Source: CAZCGA01 sp964498075 (lineage in GTDB: Bacteria > Desulfobacterota > Binatia > HRBIN30). From it: a stretch of 45,307 bases of DNA. The stretch covers positions 1 through 45,307 of the forward strand of contig CAZCGA010000041.1 of assembly GCA_964498075.1 (NCBI GenBank), read 5' to 3'. How positions within the stretch are numbered: the stretch's first letter is position 1; every line of letters starts with the position of its first letter. Shown here piece by piece: positions 1 to 8,021 of the stretch. The notes under the pieces are model-generated. The model saw only the letters and a list, made by a program, of their open reading frames with translations, was not told the DNA's origin and ran no database searches. The translations under genes were made by a program, and so were the position numbers.

Positions 1-744
1 CACGAAGAGATCGGCAAGCGGCGCTGCCCGATCGTCGATACCTGGTGGCAGACGGAAACCGGCGGCATCATGATCTCCCCGCTGCCCGGTGTGACGCCCA
101 CCAAGCCCGGGTCGGCGACCCGCCCGTTCCCCGGAATCGTCGCCGATGTGCTGACCCGCGAAGGCAAGCCGGTGCCGGACAATCACGGAGGGTTCCTGGT
201 GATCAAGCGGCCGTGGCCGGGCATGCTGCGCACCATCTACGGTGATCCGGATCGCTACGTGCAGCAGTACTGGAGTCAGATCGCCGGCGTCTACTTCACC
301 GGCGACGGGGCGCGGCGCGACGAGGACGGATACTTCTGGATCATGGGCCGGATCGACGACGTCGTGAACGTGGCCGGCCACCGTCTCGGTACGATGGAGG
401 TGGAAAGCGCCCTCGTCAGCCATCCCGCGGTCGCCGAGGCAGCGGTGGTGGGACGGCCCGACGCGCTCAAGGGCCAGGCCATCGTGGCGTTCGTCACGTT
501 GGAGTCGGGACGCAAGGCCACCGAGGAGCTGCGCCTCGAGCTGCGCGAGCACGTCGCCAAGGAGATCGGCGCGTTCGCGCGCCCCGATGACCTCCGCTTC
601 ACCGATACGCTGCCGAAGACCCGGAGCGGGAAGATCATGCGGCGCTTGCTGCGCGACATCGCCTCCGGCAACGACAGCGTCGGCGACACCACGACACTCG
701 AAGACCTGTCCGTGCTGTCACGGCTGCGTGAGGAGGAGGAGTGA
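1..744 (+). CDS. acs: Acetyl-CoA synthetase, C-terminal part (5' truncated by window edge)
   Basis: Frame 1 is open from the first base and gives 247 residues before TGA. It starts inside the adenylation core: the motif DTWWQTETGGIMISPLPG lies at residues 13-30 and is diagnostic of AMP-forming acetyl-CoA synthetase. It is followed by the TGDGARRDEDGYFWIMGR hinge region (residues about 100-117), the VAGHRLGTMEVESALV segment, and the C-terminal PKTRSGKIMRRLLR motif with the lysine that is acetylated to control the enzyme in this family. The enzyme activates acetate to acetyl-CoA through acetyl-AMP in the cytoplasm. About 400 N-terminal residues lie outside the window. The stop overlaps the start of cysS by 4 bases, so the two are probably translationally coupled. 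Identity is secure; substrate preference between acetate and propionate cannot be settled from this part. Confidence 0.95.
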   Translation, partial: HEEIGKRRCPIVDTWWQTETGGIMISPLPGVTPTKPGSATRPFPGIVADVLTREGKPVPDNHGGFLVIKRPWPGMLRTIYGDPDRYVQQYWSQIAGVYFTGDGARRDEDGYFWIMGRIDDVVNVAGHRLGTMEVESALVSHPAVAEAAVVGRPDALKGQAIVAFVTLESGRKATEELRLELREHVAKEIGAFARPDDLRFTDTLPKTRSGKIMRRLLRDIASGNDSVGDTTTLEDLSVLSRLREEEE

Positions 745-2147
745 AACTACACAACACGCTGTCCGGCCGACTCGAAGAGTTCGTGCCGCTGCTGCCCGGC
801 AAAGTCGGCATGTACGTCTGCGGGGTGACGGTCTACGACCGCTCGCACATCGGTCACGCCCGCGCGATGGTGACCTTCGACGTGCTGTATCGCTATCTGC
901 GCTCTCTCAACTTCGACGTGACCTTCGTGCGCAACTTCACGGACGTGGACGACAGGATCATTGCCCGCGCGCAGAGCGCCGGCGTCCCCGCCCTGGAGCT
1001 GGCGGAAGCCAACATCCGCGCCTTTGGCGAAGACGTCGCGGCGCTGGCATGCCTGCCGCCGACGATCGAGCCGCGCGCCACCGAGCACGTCGCCGGCATG
1101 ATCGCGCTGATTCAAGAGTTGGAGGGTAAGGGACTCGCCTATGCGGCCGACGGCGACGTTTACTACCCCGTCGACAAGTTTCCCGGCTACGGCAAGCTGG
1201 CCAAGCGCAGGCTCGACGACATGGTGGCGGGCGCGCGCGTCGAGGTGGACGCCCGCAAGCGTCATCCCATGGACTTTGCCCTGTGGAAAGCGAGCAAGCC
1301 GGGGGAGCCGTGGTGGGACAGCCCGTGGGGTCCCGGCCGTCCCGGATGGCACATCGAGTGTTCGGTGATGAGCACGCGCTATCTCGGCCAGCCGTTCGAC
1401 ATCCACGGTGGCGGGAGCGATCTCATCTTCCCGCACCATGAGAATGAGCTGGCACAGTCGGAGGGCGCCAAGGGGTGCGCCTTCGCGCGCTACTGGGTGC
1501 ACAACGGGATGGTGACCATCGGCCAGGAGAAGATGTCGAAGTCACTCGGCAACTTCATGACCGTGCAGGAAGCGGCGCGCCGCGTTGGCGGGGAAGCGGT
1601 GCGTTTGTTCGTTCTCGGCACACACTATCGGAGCCCGTTGGACTTCTCGCCCGAACGCCTCGACGAGTCGGGCCGTGCGCTGACACGCCTGTACGAGACG
1701 CTGGCGCGAGGCGATGAAGCCATCGCGGCGGCGGCGGCGCCGCCCGATGCTGGTGTGATGGAAGAGTTCCGCGGCGCGATGGACGACGATATGAACACCG
1801 CGCGCGCCCTCGGCGTCGTGTTTGACACCGTGCGCGCCATCAACCGGCAGCTCGACGAGGGGCAGACGGTCGCCGTCATGCCGCTGCGGCGTGCCGTGGC
1901 AACCATCGCCGAGGTGTTGGGCATCGGTGGTCAGGACCCGCGGGCCGTCCTCGAACGGGCCAAGCGCGCCCACCTCGCCGATGCCGCCATCGAACCCGCG
2001 GCGATCGAGCGCCGCATCGCCGCGCGCAATGCGGCACGCCTGGCGCGCGACTTCACGCAGGCCGACGCCATCCGTGCCGAGCTGAAGGCCAACGGGATCG
2101 TGCTGGAGGACACGCCGTCGGGGACGATCTGGAAGGTGGAACGGTAG
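741..2147 (+). CDS. cysS: Cysteinyl-tRNA synthetase
   Basis: 468 residues, the normal length for bacterial CysRS, a class I synthetase that charges tRNA-Cys in the cytoplasm. The ATP-binding HIGH motif is at residues 36-39 (RSHIGHAR) and KMSKS at 264-268 (GQEKMSKSLGNF). Zinc ligands of the family are visible: Cys27 in MYVCGVTVYD, the Cys in HIECSVM and the His pair in FPHHENEL. The C-terminal helical DALR-type anticodon-binding region follows. The GTG start at 741 overlaps the acs stop (GTGA, 741-744), with AGGAGGAGGAG just upstream acting both as coding sequence and as ribosome binding site. The acs-cysS coupling is not a common arrangement. A tRNA-Cys gene lies in the same window but 41 kb away. 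Confidence 0.97.
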   Translation: MKLHNTLSGRLEEFVPLLPGKVGMYVCGVTVYDRSHIGHARAMVTFDVLYRYLRSLNFDVTFVRNFTDVDDRIIARAQSAGVPALELAEANIRAFGEDVAALACLPPTIEPRATEHVAGMIALIQELEGKGLAYAADGDVYYPVDKFPGYGKLAKRRLDDMVAGARVEVDARKRHPMDFALWKASKPGEPWWDSPWGPGRPGWHIECSVMSTRYLGQPFDIHGGGSDLIFPHHENELAQSEGAKGCAFARYWVHNGMVTIGQEKMSKSLGNFMTVQEAARRVGGEAVRLFVLGTHYRSPLDFSPERLDESGRALTRLYETLARGDEAIAAAAAPPDAGVMEEFRGAMDDDMNTARALGVVFDTVRAINRQLDEGQTVAVMPLRRAVATIAEVLGIGGQDPRAVLERAKRAHLADAAIEPAAIERRIAARNAARLARDFTQADAIRAELKANGIVLEDTPSGTIWKVER

Positions 2148-2208
2148 AGAAGTGCAAAGTCAGAATCTCGATGTCCAAGGCCCAACGTCAGGGTCGGAGG
2201 TGATAGAC

Positions 2209-2280
2209 GTGAGCCGACTGATTGCAGGGCTGATGCGCTATCTGAGGCAATCGGATCTGAAAGGGAGTAAGTACCGTTAG
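2209..2280 (+). CDS. Possible 23-residue basic peptide
   Basis: A GTG at 2209 follows GGAGG (2196-2200) by eight bases, a textbook ribosome-binding arrangement. The frame runs 23 codons to TAG at 2278-2280. The peptide is basic (Arg, Lys) and would form an amphipathic helix: it begins MSRLIAGLMRYLRQ and ends KGSKYR. It sits between cysS and tRNA-Arg in the same direction. I recognise no family. A frame this short can occur by chance, so the strong Shine-Dalgarno sequence is the only real support; it could also be a decayed gene end. Confidence 0.3.
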   Translation: MSRLIAGLMRYLRQSDLKGSKYR

Positions 2281-2329
2281 CGGAACTCTAGATGTTGGAC
2301 GCGCGACCAGCGACGTTGGACAAGCTTAC

Positions 2330-2404
2330 GCGCCCGTAGCTCAGTTGGACTAGAGCAACTGGCTTCGAACCAGTGGGTCGGGTGTTCGAATCACCCCGGG
2401 CGCG
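2330..2404 (+). tRNA. tRNA-Arg (anticodon UCG)
   Basis: A full cloverleaf can be drawn by hand. The acceptor stem GCGCCCG pairs with CGGGCGC. The D stem is GCTC/GAGC with AGTTGGACTA as loop. The anticodon stem ACTGG/CCAGT encloses the loop CTTCGAA, giving anticodon UCG for the Arg codon CGA. A five-base variable loop and a T arm GGGTG-TTCGAAT-CACCC follow. The discriminator base is G and the 3' CCA is not encoded. No integrase or direct repeat is seen at its 3' end. Confidence 0.95.
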
Positions 2405-2428
2405 CCTTGCCTTCCGGTGCCGCGAGGC

Positions 2429-2701
2429 CTACCGGCTTGGGTGCGGCCGGTGCGCCTGATGCGGCGGCCGGCTGTGTAGAGGCGGCGGACTGTGTACCGG
2501 CCGGTTTGCCTGCGGTGACAACGGCGTGTGCGGAGGGTGCGGCGGTCGATTCACCGCTCGGGGATGGGTGGGACGGTTGGCTCCCGGGGGCAGCGGTGTG
2601 TGCGGCGACCCAACCCCGAAGGCCGGTGCGTTGGCGATCAACAGCCCGAGTGCCACCACAAGGCTGCAGACACAGCCGCGACATCCGTGAGGCTCCGACA
2701 T
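2429..2701 (-). CDS. Small Pro/His-rich secreted protein
   Basis: 90 residues. The ATG at 2701 is preceded on the minus strand by TTGAGGAGGCTTTTCA, an excellent ribosome binding site, which is why this frame was chosen over the overlapping Ala/Pro-rich frame that would begin at a TTG at 2717. Residues 1-30 look like a signal peptide: a hydrophobic stretch SLVVALGLLIANAPAFG after a short N-terminus. The mature part is almost entirely Pro, His, Arg, Ser and Asn, with repeated units such as PPHPPHTPLSP and ANRP, so it is probably disordered. It lies tail to tail with tRNA-Arg, 24 bases away. No family is recognised; a His-rich metal-binding or wall-associated peptide is possible but unproven. 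Confidence 0.5.
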   Translation of the reverse strand: MSEPHGCRGCVCSLVVALGLLIANAPAFGVGSPHTPLPPGANRPTHPRAVNRPPHPPHTPLSPQANRPVHSPPPLHSRPPHQAHRPHPSR

Positions 2702-2814
2702 TGAAAAGCCTCCTCAACCGCGAGCTCTGCTAGCGCACATCATATACGTCACCGTCCATCGCAACGATCGTTCTCGATCCCTGTATCGCTTGCCGGGTCG
2801 CGGTCGCGTCTCCA

Positions 2815-5226
2815 TCAGGGACGCGGACGGCAGACCAGGCTCAGTGAGTCCGTATCCGCCCGACGTGGTTTCCCAGTGACCGGGTCGGTGGAGGACGTCA
2901 CCGCTATTTTGATGAGCCGCCTGCCGTTCTTGGGGCCGGTGGCGGTCAGCCGAAGCGGGACCCTGATTGTTGCGAACGGCGTGCAGACGTCGGGAGTGGT
3001 GAACGCTCGATCGAACGAGATGACGACCGGACACACGCCGTTGTTGCGTCCGGGTGCCGAATCACACTGACTGTTCATCTGGCAGGAGCTCTGATACTGC
3101 GGTCCAGCGTTCGCGCACAGCCCCTGCGCGTGGGCGCCCAGACCGACGATCGCGTCGCTCAACGCGGTACGATTCGATGAGTCGGCCGAGTTTCTTTGGC
3201 TGGCCGCGGGGCTGAGGATTTGCGCCCGTGTGGTGTCGGTCGCCGTGCACGCGAACCGCGGATCGCTGACGTTGAAGCACTGCGCCACGCGGAAGGTGCA
3301 TTCGTTGTCCCCTGTGGCGCTCCCGAAATCGCAGGCGGGATCATCGTCCGTGCAGTCGATCTGGCGCGACGGCGCACCGAATGGATTGAGCGGCGGCGGT
3401 GGTTGTACCAGCCACTCGTGCGTGCAATCGGTGCCGCCCCTGCCGCTGGGGATGAGCTTGTCGGCTTCGACGTGGCAATCGGCTGAACAGCCGTCGTCCT
3501 CCACGTTGTTTCCGTCGTCACATTGCTCGTGGGGATCGACGACGCCGTTCCCGCAGCTCGGCGCTCGAGTCGGTGTCCGCGTCGGCGTCGGCGTCAGGGT
3601 GATCGTTGGGGTGTTGGTCGGCGTTCGTGTCAGCGTGACCGTCCAAGTCGCTGTCGGCGTGCTCGTCGGCGTGTCAGTCGGCACGACGGGAGTGTCGGTC
3701 TTCGTGGGCGTGGGCGACAGCGTGAAGGTCGGCGTGTGGGTGGGTGCCGTAGCGGTCGGACCCGAGGTGTTCGTTCGCGTCGGAGTGCCGGTGGCGCTGG
3801 GGGTGCTGGTCACAGTCGGCGTGTTGGTCGGGCTTTGTGTGTAGGTCGGCGTGACGGTTGGGGTGGCCGTATAGGTCGGGAGTGGCGTCAGCGAGAGATC
3901 GAGCGAGAATGGAGCGGCCCCCAAGCCATCTCCATTGAAGAGGTTTGCCCATCGCGGCTCGTCGGCGAAGGCGTACCGTACCCCACGCGGATACGTCACT
4001 TGATCATTCCAGACGACTACCTCGTCCCCTTCAACCTGCGCCTGCGCCCACACAAAGATGCCGTCGAAGCTGGCGACGCTGAACCCTTGCAGCGGATCGC
4101 CACCGAGCGCATAGAGACCTGTCGCCGTATTCGGTCGGAAGCGCAGACGGATGCGGTTGCCTTCGAGATTTGCGGAGTCGAAGATCGGCCCGGAGTAGGT
4201 GATCGCCTGTCCGTAGACCGCCCCCAGCGCCACGCGTGCGAAGCGGCCGCCGTACTCCTCCTTGTTGGGCGGGTGTCGGCCGCCTTCGATGTCGAGCGAG
4301 ACTACCATGCCGGTATTCGGCACCGAGAGCGCCTTGAAGTAGGCGTCGCGCATGCGCGGGAAGATGCGGACGGCGGGTGGATCCGGCGGCTGCGGTGCCG
4401 GTACCTCATCGCCCTTGACGCCACCTCCGGTCGGCAATTGAACGAAGAGGAAGGGGAAGTCGCCCTGGCCCCATTCGTTGCGCCACGAGCGAATCAGCGC
4501 CGGCAGGAGATGGGCATAGGCGTCGGGACGCACGGTGTCCTTCTCTCCTTGCCACCAGATGACGCCGCGGATGGCGTAGGGCTGTAGCGGAGCGATCTTC
4601 TTCTTGTAGCGAGTGCCCCAACCCTGCGCACGCAACACGAGGGATCGCGTCGCCGCGTCGACGTCGGTGTCGACGGTCCTGCCGAGCCACGAGTAGATTC
4701 CGCTGCCGTCGACCGCCTGGTTGATCAGTCCGACGGTGACCCCGAGGCGGTCGTTCAGCCCGACCCCGAACCAGAACGCCGCACTCGACACTTTGTCTCC
4801 CCAATGGTAGACGCGCAGTCCGCGTACGCCGGGATGCTGGGCGCGGACGCTGAGAGGAGGACCCGCGATGGACATGTTGGATTGACCGCTGCACACCCAC
4901 ACCTCGCCGACCATGACGTCTTCGAGCGCGACGGTGTTCGCCCCTTGCGCGGTCAAGACGTACGGGCCACCCGCCGGCATCGGATCAAGCGTCACGCGCC
5001 AGTTCCCAATGCCGTCCGCAATCGCGGTCTTTTGCTGGCCATTGACGGTGACCGTAACCATCTCGCCGACACTCGCCTTGCCCCAAATCGGCGCCGCCAT
5101 GCCCTGCTGCAAGACCATCCCGTTGCGAAACAAGATGCTCGGGAAGCGGACGTCCGCCGAAGCGGCGAGTGGTATCCACACGCCGGCAACTGCAATCAGC
5201 AGGGATCTTCGTACGCGCGGCGTCAT
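2815..5226 (-). CDS. Secreted sialate O-acetylesterase-like SGNH protein with Thr/Pro linker and Cys-rich C-terminus
   Basis: 803 residues with a signal peptide (LLIAVAGVWIPLAASA). Residues about 25-430 match the sialate O-acetylesterase/DUF303 family: GEVWVCSGQSNM carries the nucleophile Ser, GVIWWQGEKD is the family signature, and DIEGGRHPPNKEEYGGRFA is the Asp/His end of the active site. Residues about 444-555 are a Thr/Pro-rich linker. A CGNGVVDPHEQCDDGNN disulfide repeat, of the type common in Myxococcota, follows at about 556-586, then some 215 residues of Cys-rich sequence I do not recognise. The enzyme should remove acetyl groups from sugars outside the cell; sialic acid itself need not be the substrate. 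It is the last gene before a divergent 440-bp gap facing ilvB. Linker and Cys repeats resemble other secreted proteins in this window. Confidence 0.85.
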   Translation of the reverse strand: MTPRVRRSLLIAVAGVWIPLAASADVRFPSILFRNGMVLQQGMAAPIWGKASVGEMVTVTVNGQQKTAIADGIGNWRVTLDPMPAGGPYVLTAQGANTVALEDVMVGEVWVCSGQSNMSIAGPPLSVRAQHPGVRGLRVYHWGDKVSSAAFWFGVGLNDRLGVTVGLINQAVDGSGIYSWLGRTVDTDVDAATRSLVLRAQGWGTRYKKKIAPLQPYAIRGVIWWQGEKDTVRPDAYAHLLPALIRSWRNEWGQGDFPFLFVQLPTGGGVKGDEVPAPQPPDPPAVRIFPRMRDAYFKALSVPNTGMVVSLDIEGGRHPPNKEEYGGRFARVALGAVYGQAITYSGPIFDSANLEGNRIRLRFRPNTATGLYALGGDPLQGFSVASFDGIFVWAQAQVEGDEVVVWNDQVTYPRGVRYAFADEPRWANLFNGDGLGAAPFSLDLSLTPLPTYTATPTVTPTYTQSPTNTPTVTSTPSATGTPTRTNTSGPTATAPTHTPTFTLSPTPTKTDTPVVPTDTPTSTPTATWTVTLTRTPTNTPTITLTPTPTRTPTRAPSCGNGVVDPHEQCDDGNNVEDDGCSADCHVEADKLIPSGRGGTDCTHEWLVQPPPPLNPFGAPSRQIDCTDDDPACDFGSATGDNECTFRVAQCFNVSDPRFACTATDTTRAQILSPAASQRNSADSSNRTALSDAIVGLGAHAQGLCANAGPQYQSSCQMNSQCDSAPGRNNGVCPVVISFDRAFTTPDVCTPFATIRVPLRLTATGPKNGRRLIKIAVTSSTDPVTGKPRRADTDSLSLVCRPRP

Positions 5227-5669
5227 CAGGCCTCGTAGCAGGGGATCGGATTTGTACGGGAGATCAGCGCCCCCTCAGCGCTGATCGCGCTCATCGAAGG
5301 GATGGCCTGGTGCGCGTCGCCAACGGCCGACGAGAACGCTACGGCGGTGCCCGAGACAGCTGCAGCGCCGCTCGTGTCGATGGGGGTACGTCGGGGCATA
5401 CGTGGTGGGGCGATTTTCTACAGGGTGCGCGCCATTGTCAAATCAAAACTGCATCAAAGGTCGTATATCACCCCGCCCTGTCCGGGTGCCAGAAGCTTCG
5501 GACCACGCTGCGGAGTCGGCCCGCCGTCCCACCACGCGTCGTGCCTGGGTTGATTGTGTGCTATAGGTTTGGGCACTGTGCGGCGGTTGGCTGTTTTGAC
5601 GACGAGTGGCTTCGGGGCTCTCCGCATGCCCGTTGCGCGCACAGCACCGTGAAGAGTAAAGAGGAACGC
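5227..5669. other. Divergent intergenic region between esterase gene and ilvB
   Basis: 443 bases with no convincing gene. They should hold the promoters of both neighbours. A perfect 9-bp palindrome lies at 5262-5286, close to the esterase start. On the ilvB side there is an extended -10-like TGCTATAGG at 5559-5567, with no good -35 at the usual distance. I see no leader peptide, T-box or attenuator for ilvB. Confidence 0.5.
5262..5286. promoter_or_regulatory. Perfect inverted repeat upstream of the esterase gene
   Basis: GATCAGCGC (5262-5270) and its exact reverse complement GCGCTGATC (5278-5286) flank the 7-base spacer CCCCTCA. The repeat sits 36 bases upstream of the minus-strand ATG at 5226, in a divergent promoter region, so it is better placed for an operator or a 5'-UTR stem than for a terminator. 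No regulator gene is adjacent. Confidence 0.45.
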
Positions 5670-7508
5670 ATGACACTGCTCGCAGACACGAAACGCGCCG
5701 CGAATCATCCGCTCTCGGGGACAACCATGACTGGTGCCGACATGATCGTGCAAGTGTTGGCGGACGAAGGAGTGGACGCGATTTTCGGGTACAGCGGGGG
5801 TGCGATTCTTCCGACGTACGACGCCATCTTCCGTTACAACCAGAGCCACGCAAAGGAGGAAGAGATCCGTCTGATCGTACCGGCCACCGAGCAGGGTGCA
5901 GGCTTCATGGCCGCCGGTTATGCCCGCTCGAGCGGCAAGGTCGGCGTGTCGCTCGTGACCTCGGGTCCCGGCGCCACCAACTCCGTTACGCCGATTCGCG
6001 ACTGTCACGCCGACTCGGTTCCTGTGGTGCTGATCTGCGGTCAGGTGGCACGCGCGTCGATCGGTACGGACGCCTTCCAGGAAGCGCCGGTTTTCAACAT
6101 CATGTCCGCGTGCGCCAAGCACGTCTTCCTGGTGACGAAGGAAGACAAGCTCGAGGCGACGCTGCGCACGGCCTTCGAAATCGCCCGCAGCGGCCGGCCC
6201 GGACCGGTGGTCATCGACGTTCCCAAGGACGTGCAGAAGGCGGAGGGCGTGTTCCAGGGCAGCGGTCTGCTGCAGCTGCGCGGCTACGAAGAGCGGCTCG
6301 AGAGCCTGAACCGGGCCACGATATCCGACGAGCACGCCCAGGCCTTCTTCCGCCTGCTCGGCCAGTCCGAGCGCCCGCTCATCTACGCCGGCGGCGGCAT
6401 CAACAACAGCAACGCCGCGCCCGAGCTACGCGCCTTCGCGGAGCGCTTCAAAATCCCGGTGGTCACCACGTTGATGGGCATCGGGGCGATGGACACCACG
6501 AATGAGCTGTCGCTGCACATGCTCGGTATGCACGGGACCGCCTACGCGAACTACGCCGTGGAAGATTGCGATTTTCTCCTGGCGATGGGCTCGCGCTTCG
6601 ACGACCGTGTCGCCGGCAAGGTGAAGGAGTTCGCCCCCCACGCCAAGATCGCACACCTGGACGTCGATGCTTCGGAGATCGGCAAGGTCAAGAACGTCGA
6701 CTGGTCGCACGTCTCCGACGCCAAGCGTGCCCTCGCTCAGCTCCTGCGCGCCGGAAAGACTTTCAAGAGGGACTTCGGACGCTGGCTGGCCCACGTCAAG
6801 AAGCTGAGGGGCGAGCATGGGCTGAACTACAACCGCGGCTCGGACGCGATTCAAGCGGAAGAGGTGCTGCAGACCTTGAACGAGATCACGCGCGGCGAAG
6901 CCATCGTGACGACCGGCGTCGGGCAACATCAGATGTGGGCGGCGCAGTACCTCGATTTCATCCACGCCCGCAGCTTTCTGACCTCGGGCAGCATGGGGAC
7001 CATGGGCTTCGGCCTGCCGGCCGCGATCGGTGCGCAGATCGCCAATCCCGGGAAGCTGGTGATCGACGTCGACGGCGACGGCAGCCTGCGCATGAACCTC
7101 GGTGAGCTGGAGACGATGACCACCTACGACATTCCGGTCAAGGTGTTGTTGCTGAACAACTTCGGCGACGGCATGGTCCGTCAATGGCAGGATCTCTTCC
7201 ACGAATGCCGCTACGCGGGCACCGACAAGAGCCTGCACAAGAAGGACTTCGTCAAGGCCGTGGAAGCCGACGGCTTCGAGTTTGCCCGGCGCGTCGTCGA
7301 GCGGCCGCAGCTGCGGACGATGCTCGAAGAGTTCGTCGGGTTTCCCGGTCCCGCGCTGCTCGAAGTGTTCATCGACCAGACGGCCCACGTCTACCCGATG
7401 GTCGGACCCGGCATGGGCTACAAGGACATGATCACCGGGAAGTACATCCGCGCGCGCGAGGCGAAGCCGGCGAAGGGCGAGGGCTCGGGTAACGCGGGCA
7501 GCTTCTGA
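5670..7508 (+). CDS. ilvB: Acetolactate synthase, large (catalytic) subunit
   Basis: 612 residues. The ATG at 5670 follows GAGGA at 5661-5665. The thiamine-diphosphate enzyme joins two pyruvates, or pyruvate and 2-oxobutyrate, in branched-chain amino acid synthesis. Visible features: FGYSGGAILPTYDAI near the N-terminus, the ThDP-activating Glu74 in PATEQGAGF, the FAD-region signature SRFDDRVAGK, and the ThDP/Mg motif DGDGSLRMNLGE...LLNNFGDGMVRQWQ. The C-terminal part (DKSLHKKDFVKAVEADGF and VYPMVGPGMGYKDMITG) differs from the enterobacterial form and is closer to a subfamily I associate with Verrucomicrobia-like genomes; that recollection needs a tree. No small subunit ilvN, ilvC or other pathway gene is nearby, so it stands alone here. 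Confidence 0.93.
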   Translation: MTLLADTKRAANHPLSGTTMTGADMIVQVLADEGVDAIFGYSGGAILPTYDAIFRYNQSHAKEEEIRLIVPATEQGAGFMAAGYARSSGKVGVSLVTSGPGATNSVTPIRDCHADSVPVVLICGQVARASIGTDAFQEAPVFNIMSACAKHVFLVTKEDKLEATLRTAFEIARSGRPGPVVIDVPKDVQKAEGVFQGSGLLQLRGYEERLESLNRATISDEHAQAFFRLLGQSERPLIYAGGGINNSNAAPELRAFAERFKIPVVTTLMGIGAMDTTNELSLHMLGMHGTAYANYAVEDCDFLLAMGSRFDDRVAGKVKEFAPHAKIAHLDVDASEIGKVKNVDWSHVSDAKRALAQLLRAGKTFKRDFGRWLAHVKKLRGEHGLNYNRGSDAIQAEEVLQTLNEITRGEAIVTTGVGQHQMWAAQYLDFIHARSFLTSGSMGTMGFGLPAAIGAQIANPGKLVIDVDGDGSLRMNLGELETMTTYDIPVKVLLLNNFGDGMVRQWQDLFHECRYAGTDKSLHKKDFVKAVEADGFEFARRVVERPQLRTMLEEFVGFPGPALLEVFIDQTAHVYPMVGPGMGYKDMITGKYIRAREAKPAKGEGSGNAGSF

Positions 7509-7585
7509 TCGGCGGCGGTACGTGACCGGGAACGCGCGCACATTTTCGTAGACAACCAGCGGCGCTCCTGTTACTCACAGACCAC

Positions 7586-7936
7586 ATGGCACGGCCCTAT
7601 CCGATTGCGACCAAGCCCGGCCACAAGGCGGGCGAATTGATCGTCGTTCTGCCTCCGGGTTGGGAGCTGCGGCTGCGGCGCGTCCTCATGCATCTGATTG
7701 GTGAGACGCTGCCGAGTCCCCACGACAAGGGTCTGAGCCAAAGCCAGCGCGAGGCCCGCATCCGCATTCGCCGCCGTCGCTTGCAAGCTGCGATGTGCCA
7801 GTTCGTCAGCGACTTGATCACCGCCGACATCGTCGGCAAAGAGGTCGCGCTATCCACCCGCAACCTGTACGGCACACGCCGCGGCTCGCTGCGCGAACAC
7901 GTCCAAGCCATCTTGCGCGAAGTCGCGGAGCGGTAG
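7586..7936 (+). CDS. Hypothetical protein, basic, 116 residues
   Basis: An ATG-initiated frame of 116 residues downstream of ilvB in the same direction (77-base gap). No good ribosome binding site is visible before the ATG. The protein is Arg-rich in the middle (RIRIRRRRLQ) and looks globular, with alternating hydrophobic and charged residues and no signal peptide or membrane segment. I do not recognise a family. The frame has normal codon use for the region and ends just before a hairpin at 7961-7993, both of which favour a real gene. Confidence 0.5.
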   Translation: MARPYPIATKPGHKAGELIVVLPPGWELRLRRVLMHLIGETLPSPHDKGLSQSQREARIRIRRRRLQAAMCQFVSDLITADIVGKEVALSTRNLYGTRRGSLREHVQAILREVAER

Positions 7937-7960
7937 TCGATACCGGCAGTCGATAGCGGC

Positions 7961-7993
7961 GAGAACCGCTACGCCCAGGACGTAGCGATTCTC
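7961..7993. terminator. Hairpin between convergent genes, possible bidirectional terminator
   Basis: GAGAA-C-CGCTACG (7961-7973), loop CCCAGGA, then CGTAGCG-A-TTCTC (7981-7993). This is a 12-bp stem with one C/A mismatch. It lies between the plus-strand gene ending at 7936 and the minus-strand gene ending at 8022, where a shared terminator is expected. There is no T-tract on either side, so it may not act as a classical intrinsic terminator. Confidence 0.5.
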
Positions 7994-8021
7994 AACCGTT
8001 GGCCGCGCTGGCTGCTCCTTG

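Noticed and set aside
2330..2404. tRNA-Arg as integration site of a mobile element
   Set aside because: No integrase, no duplicated tRNA 3' end and ordinary genes on both sides.
2391..2717. 108-residue Ala/Pro-rich minus-strand frame starting at TTG 2717
   Set aside because: It runs into the tRNA-Arg gene and starts at a TTG inside the ribosome binding site of the better supported 90-residue frame.
5169..5669. 167-residue N-terminal extension of IlvB in the open frame
   Set aside because: It begins inside the divergent esterase gene and has no similarity; the ATG at 5670 has a ribosome binding site and fits the family length.
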